Part shown: piece by piece, positions 27,657 to 39,744 of the stretch
Position numbering within the stretch: the stretch's first letter is position 1
How the letters are laid out: every line of letters starts with the position of its first letter
Notes under the pieces: generated by a model
What the model was told of the DNA's origin: nothing
Seen by the model: the letters and a program-made list of their open reading frames with translations, nothing else
Databases searched by the model: none
From: Acinetobacter cumulans
GTDB lineage: Bacteria > Pseudomonadota > Gammaproteobacteria > Pseudomonadales > Moraxellaceae
Direction: 5' to 3'
Length of the DNA: 64,000 bases
Assembly: GCF_003024525.3 (NCBI RefSeq)
Contig: NZ_CP035934.2
Location: forward strand, 1,116,001-1,180,000
Translations under genes and position numbers: made by a program

Positions 27657-28532
27657 TTATAAAAATGAATAAATTTCAGATTCCCAACCTAAGAAATTTT
27701 CCCAATCTTTAGTTATTTTATCCTGAGGCTTACCTTGATGGAAAACTTGATAATTAAATCTTTTGGCGTTTTCATCTGCACTTATAAGAATGAGGTTAGA
27801 AGAGTTTTGATCTTTGATTTCAAGATGTCCCGAAATAGGAAAATGGATATCCATCATAAAGGGTTGTTCTTGATTATCGAAGCTAACTTCATAGGTGCCA
27901 ATGGGACTATTTTTTACATGTAATTTTGCTTTGGTTGATAACCAATTAATTTTATTCTCATTTTGATCCAATGTTGAATATTGTGCAGATTCAAAATCAG
28001 TTAAAGTGTATGTAGTCATAGCAAAGCGATTTTTTTTTGTTTGGGAGTAAACAACAAGTTGATCTGATTTATTAACCAATCTAATTTTACTCGCTTGTTG
28101 TGCATTAATGAGTCGACTTTGTGTGTGCGGTTTGACCGTCGTTGTTGTAATTCGTCCGAGCCAAGTATTTTTATCACCTTGAATAAACTCATTACCTTCT
28201 AAATATTCAATAGTTAAGTTCATTTCAATGGTCGTAAGCGTTATTTCTAGATCTTCCCGAATAATTGGATTTGAAGGTGTGATTTTGACAATGCCATCGA
28301 TCGCTGCATTCACCCCACCAAAATTATCATGTTTGACATTTTTAAAAATATAAGCATTTTTAATTTGCGTAAAAGATCCTGATACAGGGGGAGTTTGTTG
28401 GCAAAAATGAATTGCATTACGTGCAGCCTGATCTGCTTCGCCGATTAATGATTGGTCTGTTTTAGCAGTGGCGAGAGTTAGTGAGGTGTATAAGATTTCA
28501 TTTATAGTTTTATCATCATTCCAGTTAAGCAT
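27657..28532 (-). CDS. Unrecognised 291-aa protein between ruvA and dgt
   Basis: No signal peptide or transmembrane segment; likely cytoplasmic. The N-terminal 55 residues look helical, the rest is rich in alternating beta-type sequence ('TYEVSFDNQEQPFMMDIHFPISGHLEI'-like). A good ribosome site (AGGAGA, nine bases before the ATG) supports the start. The base composition looks more AT-rich than in dgt next door, and it sits between conserved genes, so it may be an acquired cargo gene. I cannot assign a function. Confidence 0.75.
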   Translation of the reverse strand: MLNWNDDKTINEILYTSLTLATAKTDQSLIGEADQAARNAIHFCQQTPPVSGSFTQIKNAYIFKNVKHDNFGGVNAAIDGIVKITPSNPIIREDLEITLTTIEMNLTIEYLEGNEFIQGDKNTWLGRITTTTVKPHTQSRLINAQQASKIRLVNKSDQLVVYSQTKKNRFAMTTYTLTDFESAQYSTLDQNENKINWLSTKAKLHVKNSPIGTYEVSFDNQEQPFMMDIHFPISGHLEIKDQNSSNLILISADENAKRFNYQVFHQGKPQDKITKDWENFLGWESEIYSFL

Positions 28533-28625
28533 TTAGTTATTCTCCTAATTATGATATTTACATTTTTAACATCGAAAGATTATATTCTAATTCACTGTTC
28601 TACAAAAAAATTTTAATGAATAGGT

Positions 28626-29963
28626 TTAAAAAAAACCAACTTTATTGCCTTGTAGTTCTTGCGACAAATTATAGGCCTGATGGTCTGAAAATTTAGAGAT
28701 AATATCTAATACCCTCATGATGTTTTCATAGTGATCTTCACCAAATTGTGTGCCTGAACGCTGTAAAATAGACATTAGGCGCTGCTCTTTAAAGCTCAGC
28801 GTTTTATTTGGCGTGGTTAGCGGAATGAACGCATCTAAAATATTTTGTAAGCTTTGATGCGCAATAATTTCTAAACCAGCTTTTTGCGGATGTTCAAAAA
28901 TTTTATCCCGTGCTAAATCCTTAGCACGATTAATGCCTTGACCAATATCATTTGGGCAATAGTCCAGTAGACTGCCTTGCAGCTGGCCTGAAAGAATTTC
29001 AAAATGATGTTTGGCAAAAGCGGTCGTCACTTCATCTACTAGGCGTTTCATGACGCGCCCGCGCAGCGCGGCAATTTTCTGCTGCCACGTGGTATTCATT
29101 GAAAGCTCAGATGGAATACCATAGTCGCCAATCAAATTCAGAAAAATAGGCTCAACTTCTTCATAGCTCAGCATGTTGAGAATAATACCGTCTTCCAAAT
29201 CAATTAGGGCATAGCACATGTCATCGGCAGCTTCGAGCAAGTAGGTCAGCGGGTGACGGCAATAGTGGAAATCACCGAGCTGGATCAGGCCGAGCTGTTC
29301 AGCAATTTGCTGCAATATTTCTTTTTCAGATTGGTAGCAGCCAAACTTTGCGCGTTTACTGGCTGGCGTGTTGCCTTGTGACGCAATGGTTTTGGACAGC
29401 CATGGATACTTTAAGTAAGCCCCTAAGGTTGCGTAAGTTAAGCGCATCCCGCCGTCATTGGGGTGATAATCAATTTTAGTCAGTAAGCGCAGGCCTTGTG
29501 CATTGCCTTCGAATTGGCGTACATCGGCTTCTTGCTCAGGGCTTAAGTCTTTTAAAAAATCGGTATGTGATGCGTCATCAAACCACTCACGGATGGCATA
29601 TTCACCAGCATGGCCAAATGGCGGGTTGCCAATGTCATGTGCCAGACAGGCAGCTTGAATGATTGCGCCGACATCTGCAGGGGAAATCCAAACCGGAAGC
29701 TGATCTTTAATTTTTTCAGCAGCCAGCATGCCAAGTGAGCGGCCGATACAAGACACTTCGAGCGAGTGTGTTAAACGCGTATGAATGCCGTCATGCTGTG
29801 TCAGCGGATGGACTTGGGTTTTGCGGTTGAGCTGGCGAAAGCTTTGCGAAAAAATAATACGGTCATAGTCTTTATGAAAAGGGCTGCGCGCCTGTTCAGA
29901 ACTTTGTTTTTTACTGCCGATACGAACTGTGGAGAGCAGTTCAAGCCAACGCATGTGAGTCAT
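28626..29963 (-). CDS. dgt: Deoxyguanosinetriphosphate triphosphohydrolase (dGTPase family)
   Basis: HD-domain enzyme that removes triphosphate from dGTP or related dNTPs. The 445 aa have the diagnostic N-terminus ('ARSPFHKDYDRIIFSQSFRQL'), 'RLTHSLEVSCIGR', the HD motif 'CLAHDIGNPPFGHAGE' and 'YLLEAADDMCYALIDLEDG'. An ATG three codons in is an alternative start. The family keeps dNTP pools in check and in some bacteria limits phage replication. Divergent from the sulfatase gene. Confidence 0.95.
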   Translation of the reverse strand: MTHMRWLELLSTVRIGSKKQSSEQARSPFHKDYDRIIFSQSFRQLNRKTQVHPLTQHDGIHTRLTHSLEVSCIGRSLGMLAAEKIKDQLPVWISPADVGAIIQAACLAHDIGNPPFGHAGEYAIREWFDDASHTDFLKDLSPEQEADVRQFEGNAQGLRLLTKIDYHPNDGGMRLTYATLGAYLKYPWLSKTIASQGNTPASKRAKFGCYQSEKEILQQIAEQLGLIQLGDFHYCRHPLTYLLEAADDMCYALIDLEDGIILNMLSYEEVEPIFLNLIGDYGIPSELSMNTTWQQKIAALRGRVMKRLVDEVTTAFAKHHFEILSGQLQGSLLDYCPNDIGQGINRAKDLARDKIFEHPQKAGLEIIAHQSLQNILDAFIPLTTPNKTLSFKEQRLMSILQRSGTQFGEDHYENIMRVLDIISKFSDHQAYNLSQELQGNKVGFF

Positions 29964-30163
29964 TTATCATTATTCAGTTATTTACTGTATGCATCATGCC
30001 AAAATTACAGGAAATGCACTAGAGCAACGCGTTATAGTTTGACACTTTTCCTACGCTATTCAGTGCATAGCTTTGCGGAAATTTAGCTAGAGATTGTCAA
30101 ATCTTTGACAGGGTTTCAGTCCTGTTTTCAGGCACTGTAGTTTTTTTATAAAAACGCAGATAA

Positions 30164-31804
<1,641 letters not shown>

Positions 31805-31813
31805 CTATTTTTG

Positions 31814-31848
31814 AAAAATGGAGCATATAGATATTGCTCCATTTTTAT
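31814..31848 (+). terminator. Intrinsic terminator after the sulfatase gene
   Basis: Perfect 12-base arms AAAAATGGAGCA and TGCTCCATTTTT around a nine-base loop, directly after the sulfatase stop. Confidence 0.92.
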
Positions 31849-31954
31849 ATTTAAAATGAAGAGGCAGTGACTTACTTAAAGCGCCTATATCCTCATATAT
31901 ATGCTGAATTAGAATTCTCTAAATATTGATGCATATAAAGATGAGGGGAATTGA

Positions 31955-32980
31955 ATGAAATTTAATTTTTTAGCGCCGTTATTGGCAATTGGCTGCAGTA
32001 TTTCATTATTTGGCTGCGCTTCAGTTCAAACACCAGGTATTTCGCCAGCAGAAGTTCAATACGCTGCAGTTACACTCAGCAGCACGAAAATGATGGAGCA
32101 TTTGCAGGCTTTACAGGATATTGCTGTAAAACATGCAGGCAACCGTGCGGTAGGAACTGCGGGTGGGCTGGCAAGTGCAAAATACATTATGAATGAAGCC
32201 AAAGAAGCAGGATTCCAAGCGCAGATGATTGCCTTTGAAAATAGAGCAAAGGTGGTTGGTCAAAATATTATTGTCGAAATCAAAGGTAAAAATATAGATG
32301 ACGCGGTCATTGTGGGTGCACATTATGATTCTGTGAAAACAGGTCCGGGGATTAACGATAATGGTTCAGGCACTGCGCTGCTGCTGGAGTTGATTCACCA
32401 TTATGCAAAACCGCAAAATAAACCGAACAATACCGTTTATCTTGCTTTTTGGGATTCTGAAGAAGAAGGCATAGGCGGTTCACAGGCCTTTGTTAAAAAC
32501 TTGACGCCATCTCAGCTGCAGCACACATTGGCTTATATTAATGTTGATATGGTAGGAACAAAAAATCCAGACATTATGATTGCAGATGTGACGAAGTCTT
32601 CTGTAGATGAAATGGAGAAAATGCTGAAAGAGCGTGGCATGAATGAGACTGAATACAAACCGCTACTGGATGGACTGCGCGCTATACCTGTACATGCTGG
32701 TGACTTGGCACTGGAAAAACAGTTGAGTGGTTTTTTCCAGCAAAAGGGTATTACAGTTAAAAAAGATGTATCTACTTTAACGGCAAGTGATACCGCACCA
32801 TTTTTAGGTAAAGTGCCTGTAGCATCAATTATTCTTTTTGATGAACAATTGAAAGGTGATGTTTTAGAATTTGCACCTTGTTATCATCAGGAATGTGATT
32901 CCATCGATTTGGTTGATCCAGCATCTTTAAGTTTGGCTTCGGAGGCTGTACTGCATTTGATGCAGTCCTTGGAAAAGTAA
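31955..32980 (+). CDS. M28-family zinc metallopeptidase lipoprotein
   Basis: 341-aa aminopeptidase-like protein. The signal peptide ends in a lipobox (SLFGC, Cys21), so it is probably membrane-anchored. The M28 metal-site blocks are 'VGAHYDSVKTGPGINDNGSG' (His, Asp), 'FWDSEEEGIGGSQAF' (Glu pair), 'YINVDMVG' (Asp) and 'SDTAPF' near the C-terminus. A ribosome site GAGGGGAA precedes the ATG. It stands alone after the sulfatase terminator. A peptide-scavenging role is inferred from the family. Confidence 0.92.
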   Translation: MKFNFLAPLLAIGCSISLFGCASVQTPGISPAEVQYAAVTLSSTKMMEHLQALQDIAVKHAGNRAVGTAGGLASAKYIMNEAKEAGFQAQMIAFENRAKVVGQNIIVEIKGKNIDDAVIVGAHYDSVKTGPGINDNGSGTALLLELIHHYAKPQNKPNNTVYLAFWDSEEEGIGGSQAFVKNLTPSQLQHTLAYINVDMVGTKNPDIMIADVTKSSVDEMEKMLKERGMNETEYKPLLDGLRAIPVHAGDLALEKQLSGFFQQKGITVKKDVSTLTASDTAPFLGKVPVASIILFDEQLKGDVLEFAPCYHQECDSIDLVDPASLSLASEAVLHLMQSLEK

Positions 32981-33374
32981 GCAAGGCCAATGTACTGACT
33001 GAATGTTTAAACCGCTGAGATTGCATATTTTACATGCTTAAATGTGAATAGATGATCAATGAGCGGTTTAAGCGTTGTTTGCTTTATTTAGGGCGTTGCA
33101 TGGTTGTTAAAGTGGGCGGATGAGGAAAAACAAGACGTTTTAATATTTATTTTGAATTAATAATTTTTACAATTAAAACTATGTTAATCTGTGCGACTAG
33201 ATTCAATATTGCTTACTGAATATAAAAACAAAATTTAAAAAATCTTGTGTCATTCTCGGATAGAAACTGCTTTTGCCATCTAGCTGATTTAACTAATTCA
33301 CAGTAGAATATGCGCTCTCTTCAAGTCACATTGCGGCTTGGTTCAAAAGACCAGCCCGTGGAGCCAAAATCAGC
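32981..33374. other. 394-bp region upstream of purL
   Basis: No gene seen. A distant inverted repeat, TTAAACCGCT (33007-33016) and AGCGGTTTAA (33062-33071), follows the peptidase stop and may act as its terminator. The rest, strongly AT-rich around 33120-33240, presumably contains the purL promoter; I could not pin it down. Confidence 0.55.
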
Positions 33375-36300
33375 ATGTTTATCGTGGCCGGTGCACCAGC
33401 ACACTCTTCTTTTAAGAAAACGCAACTATTAACACGTCTATCTTCGATTAGTTCTGTTCAAGAAATTGAAAGCCAATTGGTCTATCTATTTGACCAAGCG
33501 CTAAGCGAACAGCAACAGCAATCTGCTTTACAGCTGCTTAATGATGGTCAATCTTTTGAATTGCGCCAGCCAGCAAGTGATGAAGTCCAAATATTAGTGA
33601 CGCCACGCGTTGGGACAATCTCTCCGTGGTCATCGAAAGCAACGGATATTTTTGCAAACTGTAATACACCGGTTCATCGCCTTGAACGCGGTGTTTTATT
33701 TACTTTGAAGGGCGTAAATGCTGTTTCTGATGAAGTAAAACTGGCATTGCATGACCGCATGACAGAAAGCGTGTTCAATCAAATTGAAGAAGCGACTGCG
33801 CTGTTCTCTGAAACGGAACCAAAGCCATTAAATGCAATTGATATTTTAGGTCAAGGCAAAGACGCTTTAGTGAAAGCAAACTCTGAGTTTGGTTTTGCAC
33901 TATCTGACGAAGAAATTGATTATTTAGTTGCAGCGTTTAACAAGCTTGGCCGTAACCCGCATGACATCGAATTGATGATGTTTGCTCAAGCAAACTCTGA
34001 GCACTGCCGTCATAAAATCTTTGGTTCTGAATGGACAATTGATGGTGAAGTTCAGCCATTGTCATTGTTCCAAATGATTAAAAACACGTATAAAGAATCT
34101 CCAGATGACGTTTTGTCTGCATATAAAGACAATGCATCAGTGATCGTGGGCTTTGACACTCAACGTTTCTATCCGAAAAAAGACGAAGAAACAGGTCAGC
34201 ACGTTTACAAATATAAGAGCCAAGCTGCTCACATCTTAATGAAGGTGGAAACGCATAACCATCCGACAGCGATTGCACCTTTTGCAGGCGCAGCGACTGG
34301 TTCAGGCGGTGAAATCCGTGATGAAGGCGCGACAGGCCGTGGCGGTAAGCCAAAAGCAGGTTTAACAGGTTTCACTGTTTCTAACTTGAACATTCCTGGC
34401 TTTGAACAGCCTTGGGAAGAAAACTACGGCAAGCCGTCTCGTATGGCATCTCCGCTTCAAATTATGATTGAAGGCCCATTGGGTGGCGCTGCGTTTAACA
34501 ACGAATTCGGCCGTCCTGCTTTAAATGGTTACTTCCGTACCTTTGAACAAAATGTAAATGGCGACGTAAAAGGTTTCCATAAGCCAATTATGATTGCTGG
34601 CGGTTACGGTAACATCCGTCCTGACCATGTTGAAAAAGATGCAATCCAACCGGGTGATCTTTTAATCGTACTTGGCGGTCCTGCCATGCTGATCGGTCTA
34701 GGCGGTGGTGCTGCGTCTTCTGTAGACAGTGGTAAGTTAGGTGAAAACCTAGACTTCGCATCTGTACAGCGTGAAAACCCAGAGATGGAACGCCGTTGCC
34801 AAGAAGTGATTGATGCATGCTGGCGCATGGAAGACCATAACCCAATCGTATCTGTACATGACGTGGGTGCGGGCGGTATCTCAAATGCAATGCCTGAACT
34901 TGTGAACGATCATGAGTTAGGTGCAATCCTTGATCTTCGTAAAATTCCATCATTGGAAAAAGGCATGTCTCCAATGGAGATCTGGTCGAACGAAGCGCAA
35001 GAGCGTTATGTATTGGCGATTCGTCCAAGCTCATTAGAATTATTTGAATCATTATGTGCACGTGAACGTTGCCCATTCGCCGTACTTGGTGAAGCAACTG
35101 AAGCGCGTCAATTGACTGTGAACGATCCATTGTTTGAAAACAAAGCTGTGGATATGCCAATGCAAGTGATGCTTGGCGGTACACCGCGTATGAGCCGGTC
35201 ATACGAAACTGTTGAACGTAAGGGTGATGATTTCACTGCTGAAACTGTAACAGATTTGAAAGATGCGATTTACCGCGTTCTTAAGAACCCAACTGTTGCA
35301 TCTAAATCGTTCTTAATCACCATTGGTGACCGTTCGATTACAGGTATGGTTGCACGTGATCAGTTCGTCGGTAAGTGGCAAGTGCCTGTAGCGGATGCTG
35401 CGGTTACAACGACGAGCCTTGTCGGTTACACAGGCGAAGCAATGGCAATGGGTGAACGTCCGCCAGTTGCGTTGTTAAATCCTGCTGCTTCTGCACGTTT
35501 ATCTGTAGCAGAATCGATTTCAAACATCATGTCTGCAAAAATCGACCAGATCAGCGACATTAAATTGTCTGCAAACTGGATGGCTGCTGCAGGTCAACAA
35601 GGTGAAGACCAAGCGCTATTCGAAGGTGTTAAAGCCATCGGTATGGAAATGTGTCCTGCACTAGGTATTGCAATTCCTGTAGGTAAAGACTCATTGTCTA
35701 TGCGTACCACTTGGAATGACGAAGGCGAAGATAAATCTGTAACTTCTCCAATGTCAGGCGTGATCACAGCATTTGCACCTGTGACGGATGTTCGCAAAAC
35801 TCTTACACCTGAACTTAAAAATATCGAGTCTGTACTGGTACGTATCGATCTTTCTAAAGGTCAATTCCGTCTAGGCGGTTCGATCCTTGCTCAGGTTTAT
35901 AAAGCCATTGGTTCTGTAACACCAGACGTAGATAGTTTCGATGACTTCAAAGCATTCTTTGCGTTGGTTCAAGATTGGAACAACCGTGGTCTAATCAAGG
36001 CTTACCATGACATCGGTGATGGTGGTCTATTGGCAACTGTCGCAGAAATGATGTTCGCTTCACGCCTTGGTGCAGCGCTTGAAGATCAATCTACTGCAAG
36101 CTTGTTTGCAGAAGAAATTGGTGCAGTGCTTCAAATCAGCAAAGCGGATTGGGCTGCATTAGAAGCTGAAGTTGCAGCGTCTAGCCTTAAAGATGCAATT
36201 GCAGTTGTAGGTACTGTAAACAATACAGATACTTTAACTGTAAATGGTTTGAGCTTAGACCGTGCTGAATTACAGCAAGCATGGACTGAAGTGTCACATC

Positions 36301-37211
36301 AAATCCAACGTCTGCGTGACAACGTAGAAACTGCGGATCAAGAATATGTGTTGATCGCTGATAAATCACATGCAGGTTTAATTGCAAAACCAACATTTGA
36401 TTTGAACGAGCCAATCGAAGCACCGTACATCAATGAACGCCGTCCAAACATGGTGATTCTGCGTGAGCAGGGTGTTAACGGTCATGTAGAAATGGCTGCT
36501 GCATTCGATAAAGTCGGCTTCAACACTGTAGACGTACACATGAGCGATTTGCTTGCTGGCCATATTAGTCTTGATGACTTTGAAGGTTTAGTCGCGTGTG
36601 GCGGTTTCTCTTACGGTGACGTATTGGGCGCAGGCGGCGGCTGGGCTAAATCTGTATTGTTCAATCCAAAACTTCGTGACCAATTTGAGAAATTCTTCAA
36701 CCGTGATGAAACATTCTCTCTAGGTATTTGTAACGGCTGTCAAATGCTGTCTCAGCTTGCGCCGTTAATTCCGGGTGCAGAAGCTTGGCCTCGTTTCCAC
36801 CGCAATACTTCAGAGATGTTTGAAGCGCGTGCTGTAAACGTACGCGTTGAAAAATCAAATTCTGTATTGTTAGAAGGTATGGAAGGTTCGATTCTTCCTA
36901 TCGCTGTTGCACATGGTGAAGGCCGTGTGGTTGCTAGCGCGGAAAACATTACAGCATTGAATGCTGGTGATCAAGTGATCTTGCGTTATGTAGATAGCCA
37001 AGGCAACCCAACACAGCATTACCCAATGAACCCGAATGGTTCACCAGAAGCGATTTCAGGTGTAACGTCTAAAGACGGCCGTGCAACGATTATGATGCCA
37101 CACCCTGAACGTAACTTCCGTGCGATTCAGCATTCTTGGAAACCAGAAGATTGGGATCAAGATGGTGCATGGTTACGTATGTTCCGTAATGCCCGTAAAT
37201 TTATTGGTTAA
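33375..37211 (+). CDS. purL: Phosphoribosylformylglycinamidine synthase
   Basis: Large single-chain PurL (1278 aa) that makes FGAM from FGAR, ATP and glutamine. N-terminal domain to about 210, then the two AIRS-like halves with '[15 protein letters not shown]', '[20 protein letters not shown]', '[16 protein letters not shown]', '[11 protein letters not shown]' and '[15 protein letters not shown]'. The C-terminal glutaminase (about 1030-1278) has the nucleophile '[10 protein letters not shown]' and the catalytic His in '[10 protein letters not shown]'. GGAG is 11 bases before the ATG. It transcribes alone and ends in a strong terminator. Confidence 0.99.
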   Translation: MFIVAGAPAHSSFKKTQLLTRLSSISSVQEIESQLVYLFDQALSEQQQQSALQLLNDGQSFELRQPASDEVQILVTPRVGTISPWSSKATDIFANCNTPVHRLERGVLFTLKGVNAVSDEVKLALHDRMTESVFNQIEEATALFSETEPKPLNAIDILGQGKDALVKANSEFGFALSDEEIDYLVAAFNKLGRNPHDIELMMFAQANSEHCRHKIFGSEWTIDGEVQPLSLFQMIKNTYKESPDDVLSAYKDNASVIVGFDTQRFYPKKDEETGQHVYKYKSQAAHILMKVETHNHPTAIAPFAGAATGSGGEIRDEGATGRGGKPKAGLTGFTVSNLNIPGFEQPWEENYGKPSRMASPLQIMIEGPLGGAAFNNEFGRPALNGYFRTFEQNVNGDVKGFHKPIMIAGGYGNIRPDHVEKDAIQPGDLLIVLGGPAMLIGLGGGAASSVDSGKLGENLDFASVQRENPEMERRCQEVIDACWRMEDHNPIVSVHDVGAGGISNAMPELVNDHELGAILDLRKIPSLEKGMSPMEIWSNEAQERYVLAIRPSSLELFESLCARERCPFAVLGEATEARQLTVNDPLFENKAVDMPMQVMLGGTPRMSRSYETVERKGDDFTAETVTDLKDAIYRVLKNPTVASKSFLITIGDRSITGMVARDQFVGKWQVPVADAAVTTTSLVGYTGEAMAMGERPPVALLNPAASARLSVAESISNIMSAKIDQISDIKLSANWMAAAGQQGEDQALFEGVKAIGMEMCPALGIAIPVGKDSLSMRTTWNDEGEDKSVTSPMSGVITAFAPVTDVRKTLTPELKNIESVLVRIDLSKGQFRLGGSILAQVYKAIGSVTPDVDSFDDFKAFFALVQDWNNRGLIKAYHDIGDGGLLATVAEMMFASRLGAALEDQSTASLFAEEIGAVLQISKADWAALEAEVAASSLKDAIAVVGTVNNTDTLTVNGLSLDRAELQQAWTEVSHQIQRLRDNVETADQEYVLIADKSHAGLIAKPTFDLNEPIEAPYINERRPNMVILREQGVNGHVEMAAAFDKVGFNTVDVHMSDLLAGHISLDDFEGLVACGGFSYGDVLGAGGGWAKSVLFNPKLRDQFEKFFNRDETFSLGICNGCQMLSQLAPLIPGAEAWPRFHRNTSEMFEARAVNVRVEKSNSVLLEGMEGSILPIAVAHGEGRVVASAENITALNAGDQVILRYVDSQGNPTQHYPMNPNGSPEAISGVTSKDGRATIMMPHPERNFRAIQHSWKPEDWDQDGAWLRMFRNARKFIG

Positions 37212-37231
37212 TTGATTTAATCAACAAATTG

Positions 37232-37257
37232 AAAAAGCCCCGCAAGGGGCTTTTTTT
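37232..37257 (+). terminator. Intrinsic terminator after purL
   Basis: GCCCC and GGGGC pair around GCAA, preceded by A5 and followed by T7. It lies 20 bases after the purL stop. Confidence 0.95.
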
Positions 37258-37344
37258 ATGGCGAAGAGATACTCATCTTTCAGCGTTTTAAATGGTTCAG
37301 CTTTTCGTTTAAGATGGATTGTTAAAATAAAAAATAGATCGCTT

Positions 37345-37869
37345 ATGAATCTAGAAAAATTAGTAAAAATTCCTCTGATTGTTATTCTGAGTATTATTTT
37401 TTTGAATGGCTGCGAAGCGTATATGTGGCGACAGAATGTTGTACAGCTCCATGAAGTGGAAAAAAGAGGTGGACAACTTCAGCTGGATATTGATCACAAT
37501 TTAATGGGAGTGGATGCAGATCTGAATGGTATCCGTGATGATATTGATCTTTATATCGCTCAAAATTTTAAACAGATAGAGCAGCAAAGGGCAGTTAGCC
37601 AATATGCGGTGCAATTACAAAATAGCCTATTAGTAGATAAACAGAACCTAGCGCAGGTTAAACATATTTCATTTGAGAAATCACGTGCGATAGGGTGCAT
37701 CTATGAACGTTTTCCAGCAGATGAATTACCTAGAGCAATGACGGTTGTTAAAGATATCAGTGCAATTACTATGAATACCAAAATACGTTTTAAAGCGCAT
37801 TTAGCATTTAGTCAGGCTTTGGATGGAACTGTAATGACATTGGCTAATAGTAATTTATGTAATAAATAA
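37345..37869 (+). CDS. Small predicted lipoprotein, unknown function
   Basis: 174-aa protein with a signal peptide and lipobox (FLNGC, Cys23). The mature part is helical, with 'DADLNGIRDDIDLYIAQNF', which resembles a calcium-binding dockerin/EF-hand-like D-x-N-x-D pattern around residues 55-67. The frame stays open to an ATG at 37258, but that start lies in the purL terminator and spoils the signal peptide, so I use 37345; its ribosome site is weak. It heads the accessory segment between purL and the nitroreductase gene. Confidence 0.75.
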   Translation: MNLEKLVKIPLIVILSIIFLNGCEAYMWRQNVVQLHEVEKRGGQLQLDIDHNLMGVDADLNGIRDDIDLYIAQNFKQIEQQRAVSQYAVQLQNSLLVDKQNLAQVKHISFEKSRAIGCIYERFPADELPRAMTVVKDISAITMNTKIRFKAHLAFSQALDGTVMTLANSNLCNK

Positions 37870-37942
37870 TATTGTAAAATAATGTCTTAATTTTACCTTA
37901 TGGAAAAATATTAAAACATTGGTTAAGATGCCTCATTATTAT

Positions 37943-37964
37943 GCCACCTATTTGGTGGTTTTTT
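37943..37964 (+). terminator. Intrinsic terminator after the lipoprotein gene
   Basis: CCACC and GGTGG pair around a TATTT loop, followed by T6. Confidence 0.75.
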
Positions 37965-38129
37965 GTGTCTGCAACTTTTGCAGTCTCCCATGCTGAACTT
38001 GGTTTAGATTTTGCTTTTATATTTGTGGAAACATGCTAGTGTGTAATTTATGCACAATCACTATGCAAAATAAAAGAAAGATGGATAACTAAACGAGTTC
38101 AGTATCAACACTCATGATGAGGTGATGAC
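37965..38129. other. Upstream region of the 42-aa ORF
   Basis: 165 AT-rich bases after the lipoprotein terminator. It should contain the small ORF's promoter; 'GTGTAATTT' and nearby sequence around 38040 is a poor -10 candidate. Nothing else seen. Confidence 0.3.
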
Positions 38130-38258
38130 ATGATTAAAACAGTGGAATATTCGGCAGTTGATAAGTCTGCACTGCGTAAAAAGGGCTGGAAGCTTTTTGG
38201 TGCAGTTATATGTTTGCAGTTGGTGTTTTTAGTTTTGGGTTATGCGTTGCAGATGTGA
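38130..38258 (+). CDS. 42-aa predicted single-pass membrane protein
   Basis: Short ORF of 42 codons plus stop. The N-terminal half is charged (MIKTVEYSAVDKSALRKKG) and the C-terminal half is one hydrophobic helix (about residues 23-40, 'FGAVICLQLVFLVLGYAL'), which fits the positive-inside rule. AGGTGA lies four bases before the ATG. No family is recognised. The coding support is a ribosome site plus sensible topology only, so it is a candidate rather than a certainty. Confidence 0.55.
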   Translation: MIKTVEYSAVDKSALRKKGWKLFGAVICLQLVFLVLGYALQM

Positions 38259-38290
38259 TCTTTTGTAATGAGTTAATAGTAATTTTAGCC

Positions 38291-38385
38291 TTACTTTTGA
38301 AGCATCAAAAGTAACAAAAATGCTTTGTCAGACTGATGGGACGTCCTGTCCCACAGTCTAACGGACGACATCCATGTCGCTAGTC
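38291..38385 (+). repeat. Interspersed three-hairpin repeat, copy B
   Basis: Same plan and orientation as copy A: TTACTTTTGA/TCAAAAGTAA, then GTCAGACTG with TGGGAC pairing to GTCCCA with CAGTCTAAC (one mismatch), then CGACAT/ATGTCG. The right end matches copy A closely (ACGG-CGACATCCATGTCGC). Confidence 0.85.
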
Positions 38386-38827
38386 ATGTGATTAGATTTA
38401 GTCTTTGAAAATGGTTTCGTAAAATTGATAAAAGAATTGAGTTCTTCGATATTGAGAAAGAGAGTTTATCATTTGTTTATTTTCGTTTGAGTATTCTTCT
38501 AGGAATCCAAAACTAACTAAGTCCATATTGGGACTAGGAAAAGACATTTGCATCCCTACGCCGATAACAGTAATTAAAGGGTTTCCAGTATCATGCATTT
38601 CAGCTTCAAAATCCTTTCCAGTATTAACTAGAGATTGAATTAAATAAATTAAGTGATTGTTTAACTTTGTAATAATATAAGTATATTTATCAAATTCTTG
38701 CTTTGATATTTCCCCATTATATTTTAATAAAACAGCGCGTCCAATCATTCGAGCTTGATGCTCTAAATAGGTTTGATCCAATATACCTTGAACCGTACCG
38801 GGTTTGTCGGAGACATTTTTATTTAAG

Positions 38828-39349
38828 TTAGGCCACGTGACCTAACGGGTTAATCTTATCATAGTACATTGCTTCAAACTCAAAAGGCGATACATAACCC
38901 AATGCGCTGTGTACACGCTTTTTGTTGAACCAATCTACCCAATTTAATGTCGCAAGTTGTACATCCGCTAAACCTTGCCAGTCTGCTTTTAAATATTCAA
39001 TCACCTCTGTTTTGTATAACCCATTCACTGTTTCAGCCAAAGCGTTATCGTATGAATCACCGGTCGTACCGACTGATGCTCGTAAATTTGCTGCTTCTAA
39101 ACGATTGGTATAGCGAATTGAAAGATATTGAACACCTCTATCTGAATGATGAATCACATTCTTAGGCATACCTCGGTCATGCAATGCTTGCTCTAGTGCA
39201 TCGAGCACCATGTCTGTATTCATACGTGTTGATACTTTCCATCCAACAATCGCTCGTGAGAACACATCAATAATAAAGGCGGTATAGACCCAGCCTGAAT
39301 GAGTTTGAATATACGTGAAGTCACCGACCTGAGAAGCATTGCTTCGCAA
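38828..39349 (-). pseudogene. IS3-family OrfB, C-terminal piece (DDE integrase core)
   Basis: Frameshifted 3' part of the transposase. It keeps all three catalytic acidic regions: 'VGDFTYIQTHSGW' (first Asp), 'VIHHSDRGVQY' (second Asp) and 'SYDNALAETVNGLYKTE' (Glu), and the 'FNKKRVHSALGYVSPFEFE' end. It has no proper start of its own; the only upstream one is a TTG inside the damaged patch. Without restoration of frame, no full-length transposase can be made from this copy. Confidence 0.9.
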
Positions 39350-39744
39350 GGGTCAGGATAATCAGCAGTAAAATTACGTTTCACTAAATCATCCGCTCTT
39401 TTTTGATCATCTCGGCTATGGGTAGTGTATTTATTCTTACCTCGCCAAACACCTTGTATACCTAGCTTTTGCATCAATCGAGCAACTGTACAGCGTGCAA
39501 TAATATAGCCTTCACGTTTCAGTTTTTGCCAAACTTTACGTACACCATATCGACCTGAACTTTCCTTCCAAATTCGTTTAATTTGTTCAGCATGATGCAA
39601 GTCATGTAGATCTCGCTTTGCTCGATGTTCTGGGTTTTCGCAGAGATCTAGAGTCCGGTAATAGGTTGAGGGTGCGATCGGTAAAATTCTACAAATCGCC
39701 TCGACTCCGTACAGCTCTTTATTATTATGGATAAAATCCACCAT
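39220..39744 (-). pseudogene. IS3-family OrfB, N-terminal piece
   Basis: 5' part of the transposase, with 'YGVEAICRILPIAPSTYYR' and 'SGRYGVRKVWQKLKREG' blocks typical of the HTH_21 region. After 'KRNFTADYPD' the reading leaves the family sequence and runs out of frame to the stop at 39220. The shift coincides with a short patch around 39333-39353 containing the palindrome GAAGCATTGCTTC. Its start overlaps the orfA stop. Confidence 0.9.

Noticed and set aside
28626..29963. dgt as an antiphage defence gene
   Set aside because: dGTPase homologues can restrict phage, but this one has housekeeping length and context and no defence neighbours.
34588..35202. 204-codon frame antisense to purL
   Set aside because: It lies wholly inside the intact purL gene, shows His/Arg-rich low-complexity typical of shadow frames, and has no ribosome site.
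37258..37344. ATG at 37258 as start of the lipoprotein gene
   Set aside because: It falls directly after the T-run of the purL terminator and places 29 extra residues before the signal peptide.
38398..38781. 127-codon frame taken as a separate gene
   Set aside because: It has only a TTG start and is the C-terminal part of the gene split by the insertion element.
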